Assembly (NCBI GenBank): GCA_965247965.1 | Contig: OZ252053.1 | Coordinates: forward strand, 6,758,001 to 6,822,000 | Length of the DNA stretch: 64,000 nt | Reading direction: 5' to 3' | Source: UBA7328 sp965247965 | GTDB taxonomy: Bacteria > Bacteroidota > Bacteroidia > Chitinophagales > Saprospiraceae | Shown: in pieces, positions 36,572 through 44,962 of the stretch | Layout: every line of letters starts with the position of its first letter | Numbering within the stretch: the first letter of the stretch is position 1 | Notes under the pieces: model-generated | What the model was told of the DNA's origin: nothing | Seen by the model: the letters and a program-made list of their open reading frames with translations, nothing else | Database searches by the model: none | Position numbers and translations under genes: made by a program

Positions 36572-37954
36572 TTAAAAACTGCCCCATACTTCAGGTATCT
36601 CAAAATCTTCCGGATAGCTGTTTCCTGGCAAAAAGGGAGGAGCAGCTTCTTGTCCGTAAAAAGTTAGTCTTTGTTTGAGTTTTTCAAGTACGGCAGTTTC
36701 TTTCGAAGCAAGATTATTTTGCTCTCCGGGATCTTCTGCCAGGTTGTACAACTCATATACATCTTCTCCGCCTCCTTCTTCCTCCAGGGCTCCGAATCGG
36801 CTATTCAATACGAGCTTCCAGTCTCCTATACGTATGGCTCCCCGAAAAGGACTATGGTCTAATAATATCTCTGTATGTGGAGAAGGTTGGTTATCCAGGA
36901 TTGAAGGCAAGGCATCTTTTCCGTCAAGGACCAATTCCTGAATGAGAGAACCTCCAGCGATTTTAATCAAAGTGGGATAGATGTCCACCATATGTAACGG
37001 CGCCTGGATTTTTTTACCGGCAGGAAGTTTCCCAGGCCAGTTCAGAACGGCAGGTACCGCCAATCCTCCTTCATAAACGGTTCCCTTTCCGGCCCGCAGA
37101 TGGCCATTATCTGCAATTCCTTCGACCCCTCCATTATCCGAAAAAAATAGTACCAGAGTTTCATCCCGGATGCCTTTTTCTTTTAGAGCAATCATAATCT
37201 CGCCGATAGCGTCATCCATGTGAGAAACCATAGCCATATAGGTTCTGCGTTTTTCATCTTCCACTTCTTCGTACATCTCCAAATAAGACTCTATAGCCTG
37301 AAAAGGACTGTGAGGTGCATTAAATGGCACATATAAAAAGAGTTTTTGGGAAATGTTGTGATCCCGTATAATGTTGACGGCTTCCCTGCCTATCAATTCG
37401 GTAGTATACCCGTCGTCTCTATTCACTTGATCCTGTTTGTGCCAATCAAGCGCCCCATCACGAATATGAGTAAAATAATCCAACATACCATTGTAATGCC
37501 CATACTGTAGATCAAAGCCTCTTTGAGTTGGCAGGTAACCGGGTCGGTTGTGCCCTAAGTGCCATTTGCCCACTATAGCTGTCCGGTAGTCTGCATCTTT
37601 TAAAGCATTACCAAGAGTACGCTCTCCCAGTGGCAGGCCGTGCTGGGCCCAAGGTCTGACGACATTGCATTGCAAACCTGTACGAATGGGATATCTTCCC
37701 GTCAACAAGGCAGCCCTGGTTGGAGAGCATACGGATTGTGCATAAAATTGTTCCAATCGAACGCCACCTTCTGCTAACCGGTCAATATGGGGCGTTTTAA
37801 TATTTCCACCGCGATAACCAACATCTTTCCAACCCAAATCATCCGCTAGTAAAAGAACGATATGTGGCTTAAGAGCAACTTCATTATAGGAAGGAGCGTT
37901 GCAAGCTGCCAGAAGGAGCAGGCATAGTAATGAAATAAGTTTTCCGGCTGTCAT
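36572..37954 (-). CDS. Sulfatase (arylsulfatase B/GALNS-like), lipoprotein
   Basis: 460 residues from the chosen ATG at 37954, which places a lipoprotein signal (LISLLCLLLLAAC) at the start; the longer ORF to 38020 adds 22 unlikely residues. Metal ligands in LLLADDLGWKDVG. The formylglycine-forming motif is SVCSPTRAALLTGRY (Cys76 from this start). Other sites are AIVGKWHLGH, APHSPF and FFSDNGGVEG. It needs an anaerobic-type or FGE maturase not seen here. It would remove sulfate esters from a glycan, fitting the neighbouring glycosidase-like genes. Confidence 0.92.
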   Translation of the reverse strand: MTAGKLISLLCLLLLAACNAPSYNEVALKPHIVLLLADDLGWKDVGYRGGNIKTPHIDRLAEGGVRLEQFYAQSVCSPTRAALLTGRYPIRTGLQCNVVRPWAQHGLPLGERTLGNALKDADYRTAIVGKWHLGHNRPGYLPTQRGFDLQYGHYNGMLDYFTHIRDGALDWHKQDQVNRDDGYTTELIGREAVNIIRDHNISQKLFLYVPFNAPHSPFQAIESYLEMYEEVEDEKRRTYMAMVSHMDDAIGEIMIALKEKGIRDETLVLFFSDNGGVEGIADNGHLRAGKGTVYEGGLAVPAVLNWPGKLPAGKKIQAPLHMVDIYPTLIKIAGGSLIQELVLDGKDALPSILDNQPSPHTEILLDHSPFRGAIRIGDWKLVLNSRFGALEEEGGGEDVYELYNLAEDPGEQNNLASKETAVLEKLKQRLTFYGQEAAPPFLPGNSYPEDFEIPEVWGSF

Positions 37955-38020
37955 CGAGTTGAGTTTAACCGAATTATTGTTTGTCAGTAAAGGTTTCCTA
38001 AAAGCTTGTATTTTGAGCAA

Positions 38021-38415
38021 TCTTTTTCGTAATTAAAGGATTAACCATCTTGTAATTTTTCCGTTTATGCGTTGAATCGTTTATGCGTTTATTAGGTTTA
38101 CGAAGATGTTCAAATACACGAAATAAACAAATACACGAATAAACAAATACACGATCTTGCTGCTTGGCCGCGAGAGGTTATTGATAAAATATATCTGAAG
38201 TTTCACGGTAGCTCCTCTTTTTAGCATTTTCACTTTCTTGCTAGTACCTCAGGAACTAAATTCTAACCTACATAAACTTGTTCTTTTCCTCCTGCTCGTC
38301 GTTGTAAAAATCCTCATTATGCTAAGGCATAACTCCGGTTTTTCCGCCTTGATCAGAAGAAAAATAACGTCGTTTATATATGTCATTACTTAGTTCCTGA
38401 CGCACTAGTTTCCTT
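38021..38415. repeat. Gene-free stretch with ATAAACG-type arrays
   Basis: 38058-38154 is degenerate repeats (CGTTTATGCG, AATAAACAAATACACGA). 38241-38408 is palindromic element copy B. Nothing else recognised. Confidence 0.6.
38241..38408. repeat. 168-bp palindromic element, copy B
   Basis: Arms TCAGGAACTAA (38249-38259) and TTAGTTCCTGA (38390-38400) pair perfectly, as do outer CTAGT/ACTAG (38241-38245/38404-38408). The interior is nearly identical to copy A (TAAACTTGTTCTTTTCC; GATCAGAAGAAAAATAAC). The arm sequence differs from copy A at positions that changed on both sides. Confidence 0.7.
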
Positions 38416-39954
38416 TTATTTTCCCCAGGCCGATTTCATTTTCCAAGCTGTAACTTTCCTGACCGGCATATTACCCTGATTGGAGAAAAGTTGGTGGTTT
38501 GCATGATCGTGGGTTCTCTTATGGGCGTATGCCATGGCCTGACGATCATTGGCAAAAACCTCAATAATTCCTTTATCGACAAATACTCGAAGGACGGTTT
38601 CTTCATCAATCGGGATATCAAGAGGTGCGGCAACATCAGCGATATTCAAAGTTTTCCGGGCTGGATAGACGCGAATTTCCACTCCGTTTTCGCCGTTTTC
38701 ATCGCAAAGCACATCGATGCCGTACGAATGAGGGATATGCCCTACATCAGTCGTGCCGCCACCCTTGTTCGGAATAAACCAGCTTGACGAGTTATATTCA
38801 TAAGAGGTTTCTAATGGATTGAATACGATTTCAAATTCAACCGCATCGCCTGACATTTCTTTAAGTGGATGGGCCACTCGATTTTTGAGGATAATATCTG
38901 TTTCACTCTTTTCTTCATGCCGAAGTTTTTCAAGTTCACGCAGTGGCTTGATTCGAAGGATCTTGTCTTCGGGCAATTCCAGCTCCCTGGGCAGGGACTG
39001 CACACCCTCTTGCAAATTTTCGCCCTTAGGGATGAGCCACGCCCACATAACCCTGCGGCCATCTGTCGTGAGCAGAGATTCCGGGGCAAAATAGGTGCCA
39101 TATGTTCTAAGGATACCTTGGTAGGGCTTGTTCACATCTTCCCAGTTCATAAGATTGTGCGAATCCGGGAGATACTTTTCATCTTTAAAATCACCAATGA
39201 AGTATCGACAACCCAAAGCGTGAGAAATGCAGAGTAATACCCAGCTGTCGCCAATTTTGAACATATTCGGACACGAAACATCGTCATCCATTGTTACGCC
39301 CAGGGTTTTGGGAAAATCATTGTGCATAAGATGTCCCAGGTATTCCCAGTTTTTTAAATCCGTCGATTTTTTTAGATCCGGATTTTTACCTCCCCCGATA
39401 GAGTAATAGGTATCACCATCAAGCCAGCAATCGGGATCCCAGACACTATGTTGAACAGGATTGCCATCCTTGTCTGTTACATTGATCTCTTGCGGTTCTG
39501 TCCACGAATCCAGATTATCGTCTTGCGCATAGAGCAACAAAACCCTCTTGCGGTCACTATATATAATTGCCGGCTTACCCTCTTTGGTGAAAAATCCAGT
39601 TCCGCTGAGCATGCCATGCCCCAAAATTTCGGGCGTCAGTACGGTGGGATGAAATTTCCAGTGAACCATATCGGTGCTGGAAACATGCGCCATAGCAAGC
39701 TTGTTTTCTTCTCTTGGGAAATAGATATAGTGTAGATGATATCGGCCATTATAATAAAAAGCCGGATTCGGGTCGGCGGGAAAGGGTCTAAATATCTTGC
39801 CCGGATGGAGCATATGATAAGTCGGCCAGTGTTCAGGCGGATTCTCCGGAAAAACCAGAATATGGGCTTTATCCAAAGCTTTGTCTTGGGCTTCCAGATC
39901 CAAAATCATTGGAATGAGCAGAGCGACGACAATCATTAGTTTTTTGATATTCAT
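38416..39954 (-). CDS. GH32-like exported glycosidase homologue
   Basis: 512 residues with signal peptide (LMIVVALLIPMILDLEAQ). Five-bladed propeller domain of GH32 (levanase/fructosidase type) at about 45-340 and beta-sandwich domain at about 350-510 (VLRVFVDKGIIEVFAND). The nucleophile Asp is kept in PADPNPAFYYNG (Asp61; the canonical motif is WMNDPNG), and the second Asp in VWDPDCW (Asp173, canonical RDP). The usual acid/base motif EC is SC (Ser227-Cys228 in DDVSCPNMF). Related to the gene at 59813. Fructan hydrolysis is therefore uncertain. Confidence 0.82.
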   Translation of the reverse strand: MNIKKLMIVVALLIPMILDLEAQDKALDKAHILVFPENPPEHWPTYHMLHPGKIFRPFPADPNPAFYYNGRYHLHYIYFPREENKLAMAHVSSTDMVHWKFHPTVLTPEILGHGMLSGTGFFTKEGKPAIIYSDRKRVLLLYAQDDNLDSWTEPQEINVTDKDGNPVQHSVWDPDCWLDGDTYYSIGGGKNPDLKKSTDLKNWEYLGHLMHNDFPKTLGVTMDDDVSCPNMFKIGDSWVLLCISHALGCRYFIGDFKDEKYLPDSHNLMNWEDVNKPYQGILRTYGTYFAPESLLTTDGRRVMWAWLIPKGENLQEGVQSLPRELELPEDKILRIKPLRELEKLRHEEKSETDIILKNRVAHPLKEMSGDAVEFEIVFNPLETSYEYNSSSWFIPNKGGGTTDVGHIPHSYGIDVLCDENGENGVEIRVYPARKTLNIADVAAPLDIPIDEETVLRVFVDKGIIEVFANDRQAMAYAHKRTHDHANHQLFSNQGNMPVRKVTAWKMKSAWGK

Positions 39955-40057
39955 ATTTTAAGTTTATGTTCGAAAACAGTTGCGAGACATTTGTTGATGT
40001 TCGGCAAGATTTTTCAGTTAATTTTTTTCACAATATAGTACATTGGATACTGAGATA

Positions 40058-40073
40058 GTTTTTAAACAACTTC
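40058..40073. repeat. Solitary IS/MITE end
   Basis: GTTTTTAAACAACTTC equals the complement of the MITE left end. It is followed by CATAGCTGCTATGAACTTC, which loosely resembles MITE interior sequence at 32737-32760. No partner end is seen nearby, so it is probably a remnant. Confidence 0.5.
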
Positions 40074-40134
40074 ACTATATTCATAGCTGCTATGAACTTC
40101 AAAAATATCCACACAAACTTTATTATTTGTTCTT

Positions 40135-43100
40135 CTAGTTTAAAAGTTCGGAACCGTATTTTATAGCCTGAAGCCTATCCTGGTTGTTGGCCACCAGGAT
40201 GGCAGTGCTTTTGTTTTTTCCTTTGCCAAGGGTGATTTTTTTCATGTCCTTAGCGTCAAAGGGGGCAAGAAATCCACTTTGAGCGGGATGTATAGGTACG
40301 AAATTCCCTTCTCCATCACCAGTTAAGTATAAACCAATTCCCGCGTCATTCCTCGGCGTTTCAACTTCTACTGGATAGAGATTTCCCGATATTAAGAGAT
40401 CTAGGTGTCCATCCCGGTTAAAGTCCCAGGACAGGATATTATTTACCGATGAAACCTGGGCATGGTTTGGGAGTTTGCTCACTTTGAAGGTGCCATCCCC
40501 TAAGTTCTCAACATAACTGCTGGCAAAGGTTTTGGCTTTGTAGTTCAGGGCCTCATTTATGTCCGGTCCATACACATCCCTTAGGTTAGCATTACCAAAA
40601 GATTCATAGCTCGGAAACTTCCCGGCTAGCTGAGGAAGTTGTTGAGTCGAGCATTCCTTACCCCGCAAGGGGAATAACTCTCCATGTTCATGATAGCCTA
40701 AAACGATGTCCACACGGCCGTTTTCATCAAAATCGCCGCTGTACACTTCGAAGGGTTCTTCGGTTGAAGCTTTGTACTTATAATTAAGACCCAAATTGCC
40801 GGCGACAAAATCATAATCGCCATCTTTATCGAAATCTTCAGAAACGATACTATAATACCAGCCTGTTGTATTCCCCAACCCGGCTTCAATTGTGATGTTA
40901 ACAAATTGGCCCTGCCGGTTTTCCAATAGCGTTACCGCCATCCATTCTCCCACTACTGCAAGGTCAATGTACCCGTCTCCATTAAAATCAGTCCATACTG
41001 CGGAGGTCACCAAGCCGGCTTCTAGTAGGTCTGGGGCGATGTCAGCAGTGATATCGGTGAACTTGATCCCCCCTCTTGATCCCCCCCCGAGGGGGGAAAG
41101 CGGTGTGTCATTCCTAAGAATATAACTCTTTGCCGGCCACGGATACTTACCCGGAACCAGCCTTCCCCCCACAAACAGATCGATATCCCCATCCCTGTCG
41201 TAATCCGCTGGAACTACCTTCGATCCGCTCGTGTACATCTTTGGCAAACTGTTGGTGGCTGCCTTAAAAGAACCTTTTCCATTATTCAGATACAAACGAT
41301 CCTGGAGTTCCTTAGCTCTGGCTTCAAATTCATTCCCTCCGCTTACCACATAAAGATCAAGGTCGCCATCTTGATCCGCATCAAAAAATTCAGCGCCCAT
41401 ATCCTCATGGATCTTGTCATTATTCCAACACTTTTGTTGCCAACGGGCGAATTGTGAGTTGCTCTGCTGAACGAATAACACACCTGCATATCCCGAAGCC
41501 CCGCTGATGTAAAAATCTTCTAATCCATCTCCGTTTACGTCTCCCACCGCCAAACCGGGGCCAAAATTGGACATCTTGTGTGGAAGTAATATTTCGTTGG
41601 CATAATCGTCGTATTCGTTCTCCTGGTGAGTGTAGTCTATATTCAGGTCTTGTGTTACTTCCCAAAACAATACCCGCTGAGCTTGACCATCCTTCTCTTC
41701 ACTATGCACTTGTTGGTTGGCCTCTCCTTGCTGTACTCTCAGCAGTTGATTGGCCTTCACATTTTGTTTCACTAATTTGCTGCCATCCTGCCAGGTTATC
41801 TCAACCTCGCTGACCCCTTCCACTTGTCCCAGGCCAAAATGCAAAACGTCCTCACTTTTTGACTCGTAGCCCCTGGCATTGATCAGCTCCTGCATTTGCC
41901 AGAACGTACCTTCCCGATAAAGCTTCACTCGGGCTCCATATGCGGGGCTGCCGTGATCATTTGTTACCCTGAACCTCAGGAAGTTTCCGACCTGGTTTTC
42001 AATAGCATTATTCCTGTAAATGTGGGCTGCTTCATCGATGTTATTTATTACAAGGTCAAGGTCTCCATCCAAATCTAGGTCTGAATACGCCGCTCCGTTG
42101 GACAAAGAAGGATGAAACAATCCCCACTCATCGGTTTTTTTTGTAAAAGTCAGGTCTCCATTATTCTTAAAGATATAATTTGGCATTTTCTCTTCCCGGG
42201 CCGTCCTGATGATGGCCATGATATCAACCAGCTCGAAGAAATTTTTACCGCTTGCCCGTGCGACATTCTGCAGGCTATCCAAGGTTTTGTCACGCTGACG
42301 GACATAGTCGCTGTTTCTCATCGCTCGTCTTATCCCGTTGGTGACCCATAAATCTTTCCAGCCATCATTATCAAAATCACCAAACAAGGCAGACCAGCTC
42401 CAATCTGTATTCGATACACCTGCCAGATGGGCTATTTCGCTGAACGTGCCATTCCCGTTATTGCGCTGGAGGGTATTGAACATATACTGGTAGTGAAATC
42501 CCTTATCCACATTATCCCGGAAGGCTTGCGGATCCATTCCTCCCATATTGGTTTTAATCCTGAAGTGGTCCTCCGCTACCATGTCGGCAATCATAACATC
42601 CAAAAAGCCGTCATTGTCAAAATCCGCAACATCAGAACCCATGCTGTAGTTGGACATGTGCCTTATAGCATGGTCTGTTTGGTTTTCAAAGCTGCCGTTT
42701 CCCTGATTGACATAGAAGCGATCGGGCTTTTCATAATCGTTGGCTACATATACATCCGGCCAAGTGTCGTTGTTAAAATCTCCTACTGACGCGGATAAGC
42801 CCTTGGCAACATAGCTGATCCCGGAGGTATCGGTGACATTCTGAAAAGATACTTGTCCCGACCCGTTGGGATCCCCCATGTTCCTATATAGTTCGCTCGA
42901 AAGGCTCTTGAAACCGCTAAGCTCTGATTTTGGTATTTGATGGCCGATCGAATATCCCGAGGATGGAGGTTGATTGACCAGGTAAAGATCCATAAGGCCA
43001 TCCTTATCATAATCGAAAAAGCAGGCCTGTATCGAAAATCCCTCACTGTCCAATCCATAGGCCGATGCCTGTTCCAAGAAAGTAACCCCCCTTAATCCCC

Positions 43101-43608
43101 CCTTTGAGAGTGGAATGCGCCCGTTATTAATATAGAGCAGCCAGTTTTTTCCGAATTTTCCTTGTTGGTAATCAAACTTACAGACGTAAATGTCCAGGTA
43201 GCCATCGTTGTTGACGTCTCCGAAGGTTACTCCTGAAGACCAAATGGTTTCCTGTAAAATTCCGGCTTCTTCGGTTATATCCTTAAATCGAAGTCCGCCA
43301 ATATTGAGATATAAGCGGTCCTGAACCTGGTTGCCGGTAAAATACAGATCAGGCAAGCCGTCATTATTTACATCGCCCACCGCTACTCCCGCACCGGTTA
43401 TAAACATTTCGTTAACCATGTGATTGTAATGATAGTTTTCGGTTAGAGAATTTTGAAACTTAATCCCGGTAATAGAGGTTGGCACCAGACTGAAAAGCTG
43501 ATCCGTATTTGAGATCTTGTCCTGGCAAGATTGCAAGGAAAGTAATAATAGCGCAAGGGCTAATTTAAACGGCAGACTGCGGACAGCCAACGGTCGCTTA
43601 CGCTTCAT
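40135..43608 (-). CDS. Large VCBS/ASPIC-UnbV lipoprotein (CRTAC1-like)
   Basis: About 1157 residues from the ATG at 43608, which gives a lipoprotein signal (LALALLLLSLQSC); the longer ORF to 43725 is less likely. FG-GAP/VCBS repeats form two propeller regions (about 60-540 and 700-1140; DVNNDGLPDLYFTGN, DFDNDGWKDLWVTNG, DVNGDGLEDFYISGA). They are separated by an ASPIC/UnbV domain (FWQMQELINARGYESKSEDV, EVEITWQDGS). Two stretches (about 43083-43118 and 41063-41107) encode G/C-rich-repeat peptides that look inserted. Role unknown; surface-exposed carbohydrate or protein binding is likely. Confidence 0.85.
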   Translation of the reverse strand: MKRKRPLAVRSLPFKLALALLLLSLQSCQDKISNTDQLFSLVPTSITGIKFQNSLTENYHYNHMVNEMFITGAGVAVGDVNNDGLPDLYFTGNQVQDRLYLNIGGLRFKDITEEAGILQETIWSSGVTFGDVNNDGYLDIYVCKFDYQQGKFGKNWLLYINNGRIPLSKGGLRGVTFLEQASAYGLDSEGFSIQACFFDYDKDGLMDLYLVNQPPSSGYSIGHQIPKSELSGFKSLSSELYRNMGDPNGSGQVSFQNVTDTSGISYVAKGLSASVGDFNNDTWPDVYVANDYEKPDRFYVNQGNGSFENQTDHAIRHMSNYSMGSDVADFDNDGFLDVMIADMVAEDHFRIKTNMGGMDPQAFRDNVDKGFHYQYMFNTLQRNNGNGTFSEIAHLAGVSNTDWSWSALFGDFDNDGWKDLWVTNGIRRAMRNSDYVRQRDKTLDSLQNVARASGKNFFELVDIMAIIRTAREEKMPNYIFKNNGDLTFTKKTDEWGLFHPSLSNGAAYSDLDLDGDLDLVINNIDEAAHIYRNNAIENQVGNFLRFRVTNDHGSPAYGARVKLYREGTFWQMQELINARGYESKSEDVLHFGLGQVEGVSEVEITWQDGSKLVKQNVKANQLLRVQQGEANQQVHSEEKDGQAQRVLFWEVTQDLNIDYTHQENEYDDYANEILLPHKMSNFGPGLAVGDVNGDGLEDFYISGASGYAGVLFVQQSNSQFARWQQKCWNNDKIHEDMGAEFFDADQDGDLDLYVVSGGNEFEARAKELQDRLYLNNGKGSFKAATNSLPKMYTSGSKVVPADYDRDGDIDLFVGGRLVPGKYPWPAKSYILRNDTPLSPLGGGSRGGIKFTDITADIAPDLLEAGLVTSAVWTDFNGDGYIDLAVVGEWMAVTLLENRQGQFVNITIEAGLGNTTGWYYSIVSEDFDKDGDYDFVAGNLGLNYKYKASTEEPFEVYSGDFDENGRVDIVLGYHEHGELFPLRGKECSTQQLPQLAGKFPSYESFGNANLRDVYGPDINEALNYKAKTFASSYVENLGDGTFKVSKLPNHAQVSSVNNILSWDFNRDGHLDLLISGNLYPVEVETPRNDAGIGLYLTGDGEGNFVPIHPAQSGFLAPFDAKDMKKITLGKGKNKSTAILVANNQDRLQAIKYGSELLN
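41063..41107. repeat. GC-rich palindromic repeat inside the VCBS gene (site 2)
   Basis: Runs of C with GAGGGGGG form a short hairpin. Read on the minus strand it encodes TPLSPLGGGSRGGI between RND and KFTDI, where relatives usually have only a Gly or two. Confidence 0.55.
43083..43118. repeat. GC-rich repeat inside the VCBS gene (site 1)
   Basis: ACCCCCCTTAATCCCCCCTT followed by TGAGAG encodes RIPLSKGGLRGV between YINNG and TFLEQA. It belongs to the same repeat type as 41063-41107. Confidence 0.55.
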
Positions 43609-43734
43609 AGCTTCAGCGACGAAGCGCCAACGGCGAATAGTCTCTTTATATAATTTAGTAATAACTGATGGTATTGTCATCTGGTTTTTCGAATACCACA
43701 AAATCACAACCTTAAAAAAAGACATTTCTTGTAA

Positions 43735-44823
43735 TCATACAAGTAAAGATTTTAGGGCCTCCCAATCAAATTCGATACCATGCCCGGGCCGTTCCGGAGC
43801 ATGAGTCACTCCGTCCTTTATTTGCATGGGATGCCTGATATATTTTTCCAAGCCAAAGCCATGAACCTCTAAAAAAGATGCATTGGGCACAGCAGCCAAG
43901 AGGTGAACGTGGAGATCATGAACGCCATGGGAGCTCACCGGAAGTCCATGATTGCTGGCTAGATCGGCAACTTTCATCCAGGTTGTGATCCCTCCAATAT
44001 TAGCAACATCGGGCTGGGCGAAAGATATATCCCCATGGTCGATCATCTTTTGGAATTCGTAAATCGTATGTAGGTTTTCCCCGGTCGCAATTGGCAATTT
44101 ACCTTCCCTTGCAACTCGGGCGTGTCCCTCAATATCATCGGGAATAACAGGCTCTTCAAGCCAAAAAAGATCAAATTCTGTGAATATACGTGAAGCCTCG
44201 ATTGCCTGCTCAACCGACCATCCCATATTTGCATCCACCATCAATGGAAATCCGGGTCCGACGATTTCCCGGACGGCGGCAATCCTGTCCCTGTCTTCTC
44301 TTACATTTGCCCTCCCCACTTTCATTTTGATGGCTCGAAATCCCTTGTCCAGGTTCTTTTGGGTTTGCTCACACAACTGATCTGTGCTATACATCAGATC
44401 GATTCCGCCCGCATACACCTGTACCTCATTCGAATGGCCTCCTAAAAACCGCCACAAAGGCTGATCGGCCAGTCGGGCACTCAAATCCCAAAGAGCTATA
44501 TCAACTGCTGACATTGCAAAAGAGGCAATTCCTCCTCTGCCGACGAAGTGGAGGTGCCACCACATCTCCTGCCAGATTTTCTCAATATATTTGGGTTCTT
44601 TTCCCAATAGGAATGGAACGAGATCCTTTTTTATCAAGGTGTAAATGGCAGAAGCCCCCATTTTGCCAACTGTATAGGTATAGCCCAATCCTTCCACACC
44701 ATTGTCTGCCCTAATTTTTACAAAAACCACAGCAAATTCACGTATTTCACCATGGGTGGAATCAGTTAACAAATCCGGCAAAGGAATATTGTAGTGATTG
44801 ACTTCGATGAATTCGATCTTCAT
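43735..44823 (-). CDS. Enolase-superfamily sugar-acid dehydratase/racemase (mandelate racemase-MLE group)
   Basis: 362 residues. The catalytic Lys pair is in AIKMKVGR (Lys166, Lys168). Metal ligands are Asp197 (MVDANMGW), Glu223 (WLEEPVIPDD) and Glu249 (ATGENLH). The His-Asp dyad is Asp272 and His299 (SSHGVHDLH). The KxK plus His-Asp set fits members acting on acid sugars such as dehydratases of galactonate, fuconate or rhamnonate type. Which acid is used cannot be read. The flanking uronate-isomerase-like and aldehyde dehydrogenase genes suit a sugar-acid pathway. Confidence 0.88.
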   Translation of the reverse strand: MKIEFIEVNHYNIPLPDLLTDSTHGEIREFAVVFVKIRADNGVEGLGYTYTVGKMGASAIYTLIKKDLVPFLLGKEPKYIEKIWQEMWWHLHFVGRGGIASFAMSAVDIALWDLSARLADQPLWRFLGGHSNEVQVYAGGIDLMYSTDQLCEQTQKNLDKGFRAIKMKVGRANVREDRDRIAAVREIVGPGFPLMVDANMGWSVEQAIEASRIFTEFDLFWLEEPVIPDDIEGHARVAREGKLPIATGENLHTIYEFQKMIDHGDISFAQPDVANIGGITTWMKVADLASNHGLPVSSHGVHDLHVHLLAAVPNASFLEVHGFGLEKYIRHPMQIKDGVTHAPERPGHGIEFDWEALKSLLV

Positions 44824-44874
44824 TTAGTTTGGACTTTATTATCACATTCAATTCAACTCCGCAACTCGTCCGCC

Positions 44875-44961
44875 GCCTGCACAGAGCTTAGTCGAAGTGT
44901 CTGCCGCCCGCACTGAGCGCTCGCCCCGAGCGGAGTCGAGGGGAAGTCGAAGTGTCCGCCG
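44875..44961. repeat. GC-rich intergenic repeat with two AGTCGAAGTGTCNGCCG copies
   Basis: AGTCGAAGTGTCTGCCG (44890-44906) and AGTCGAAGTGTCCGCCG (44945-44961) flank GAGCGCTCGCCCCGAGCGG, itself hairpin-forming. The second copy touches the stop of the adjoining DUF1553 gene, so it may act as its terminator. Confidence 0.5.
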
Positions 44962-44962
44962 T

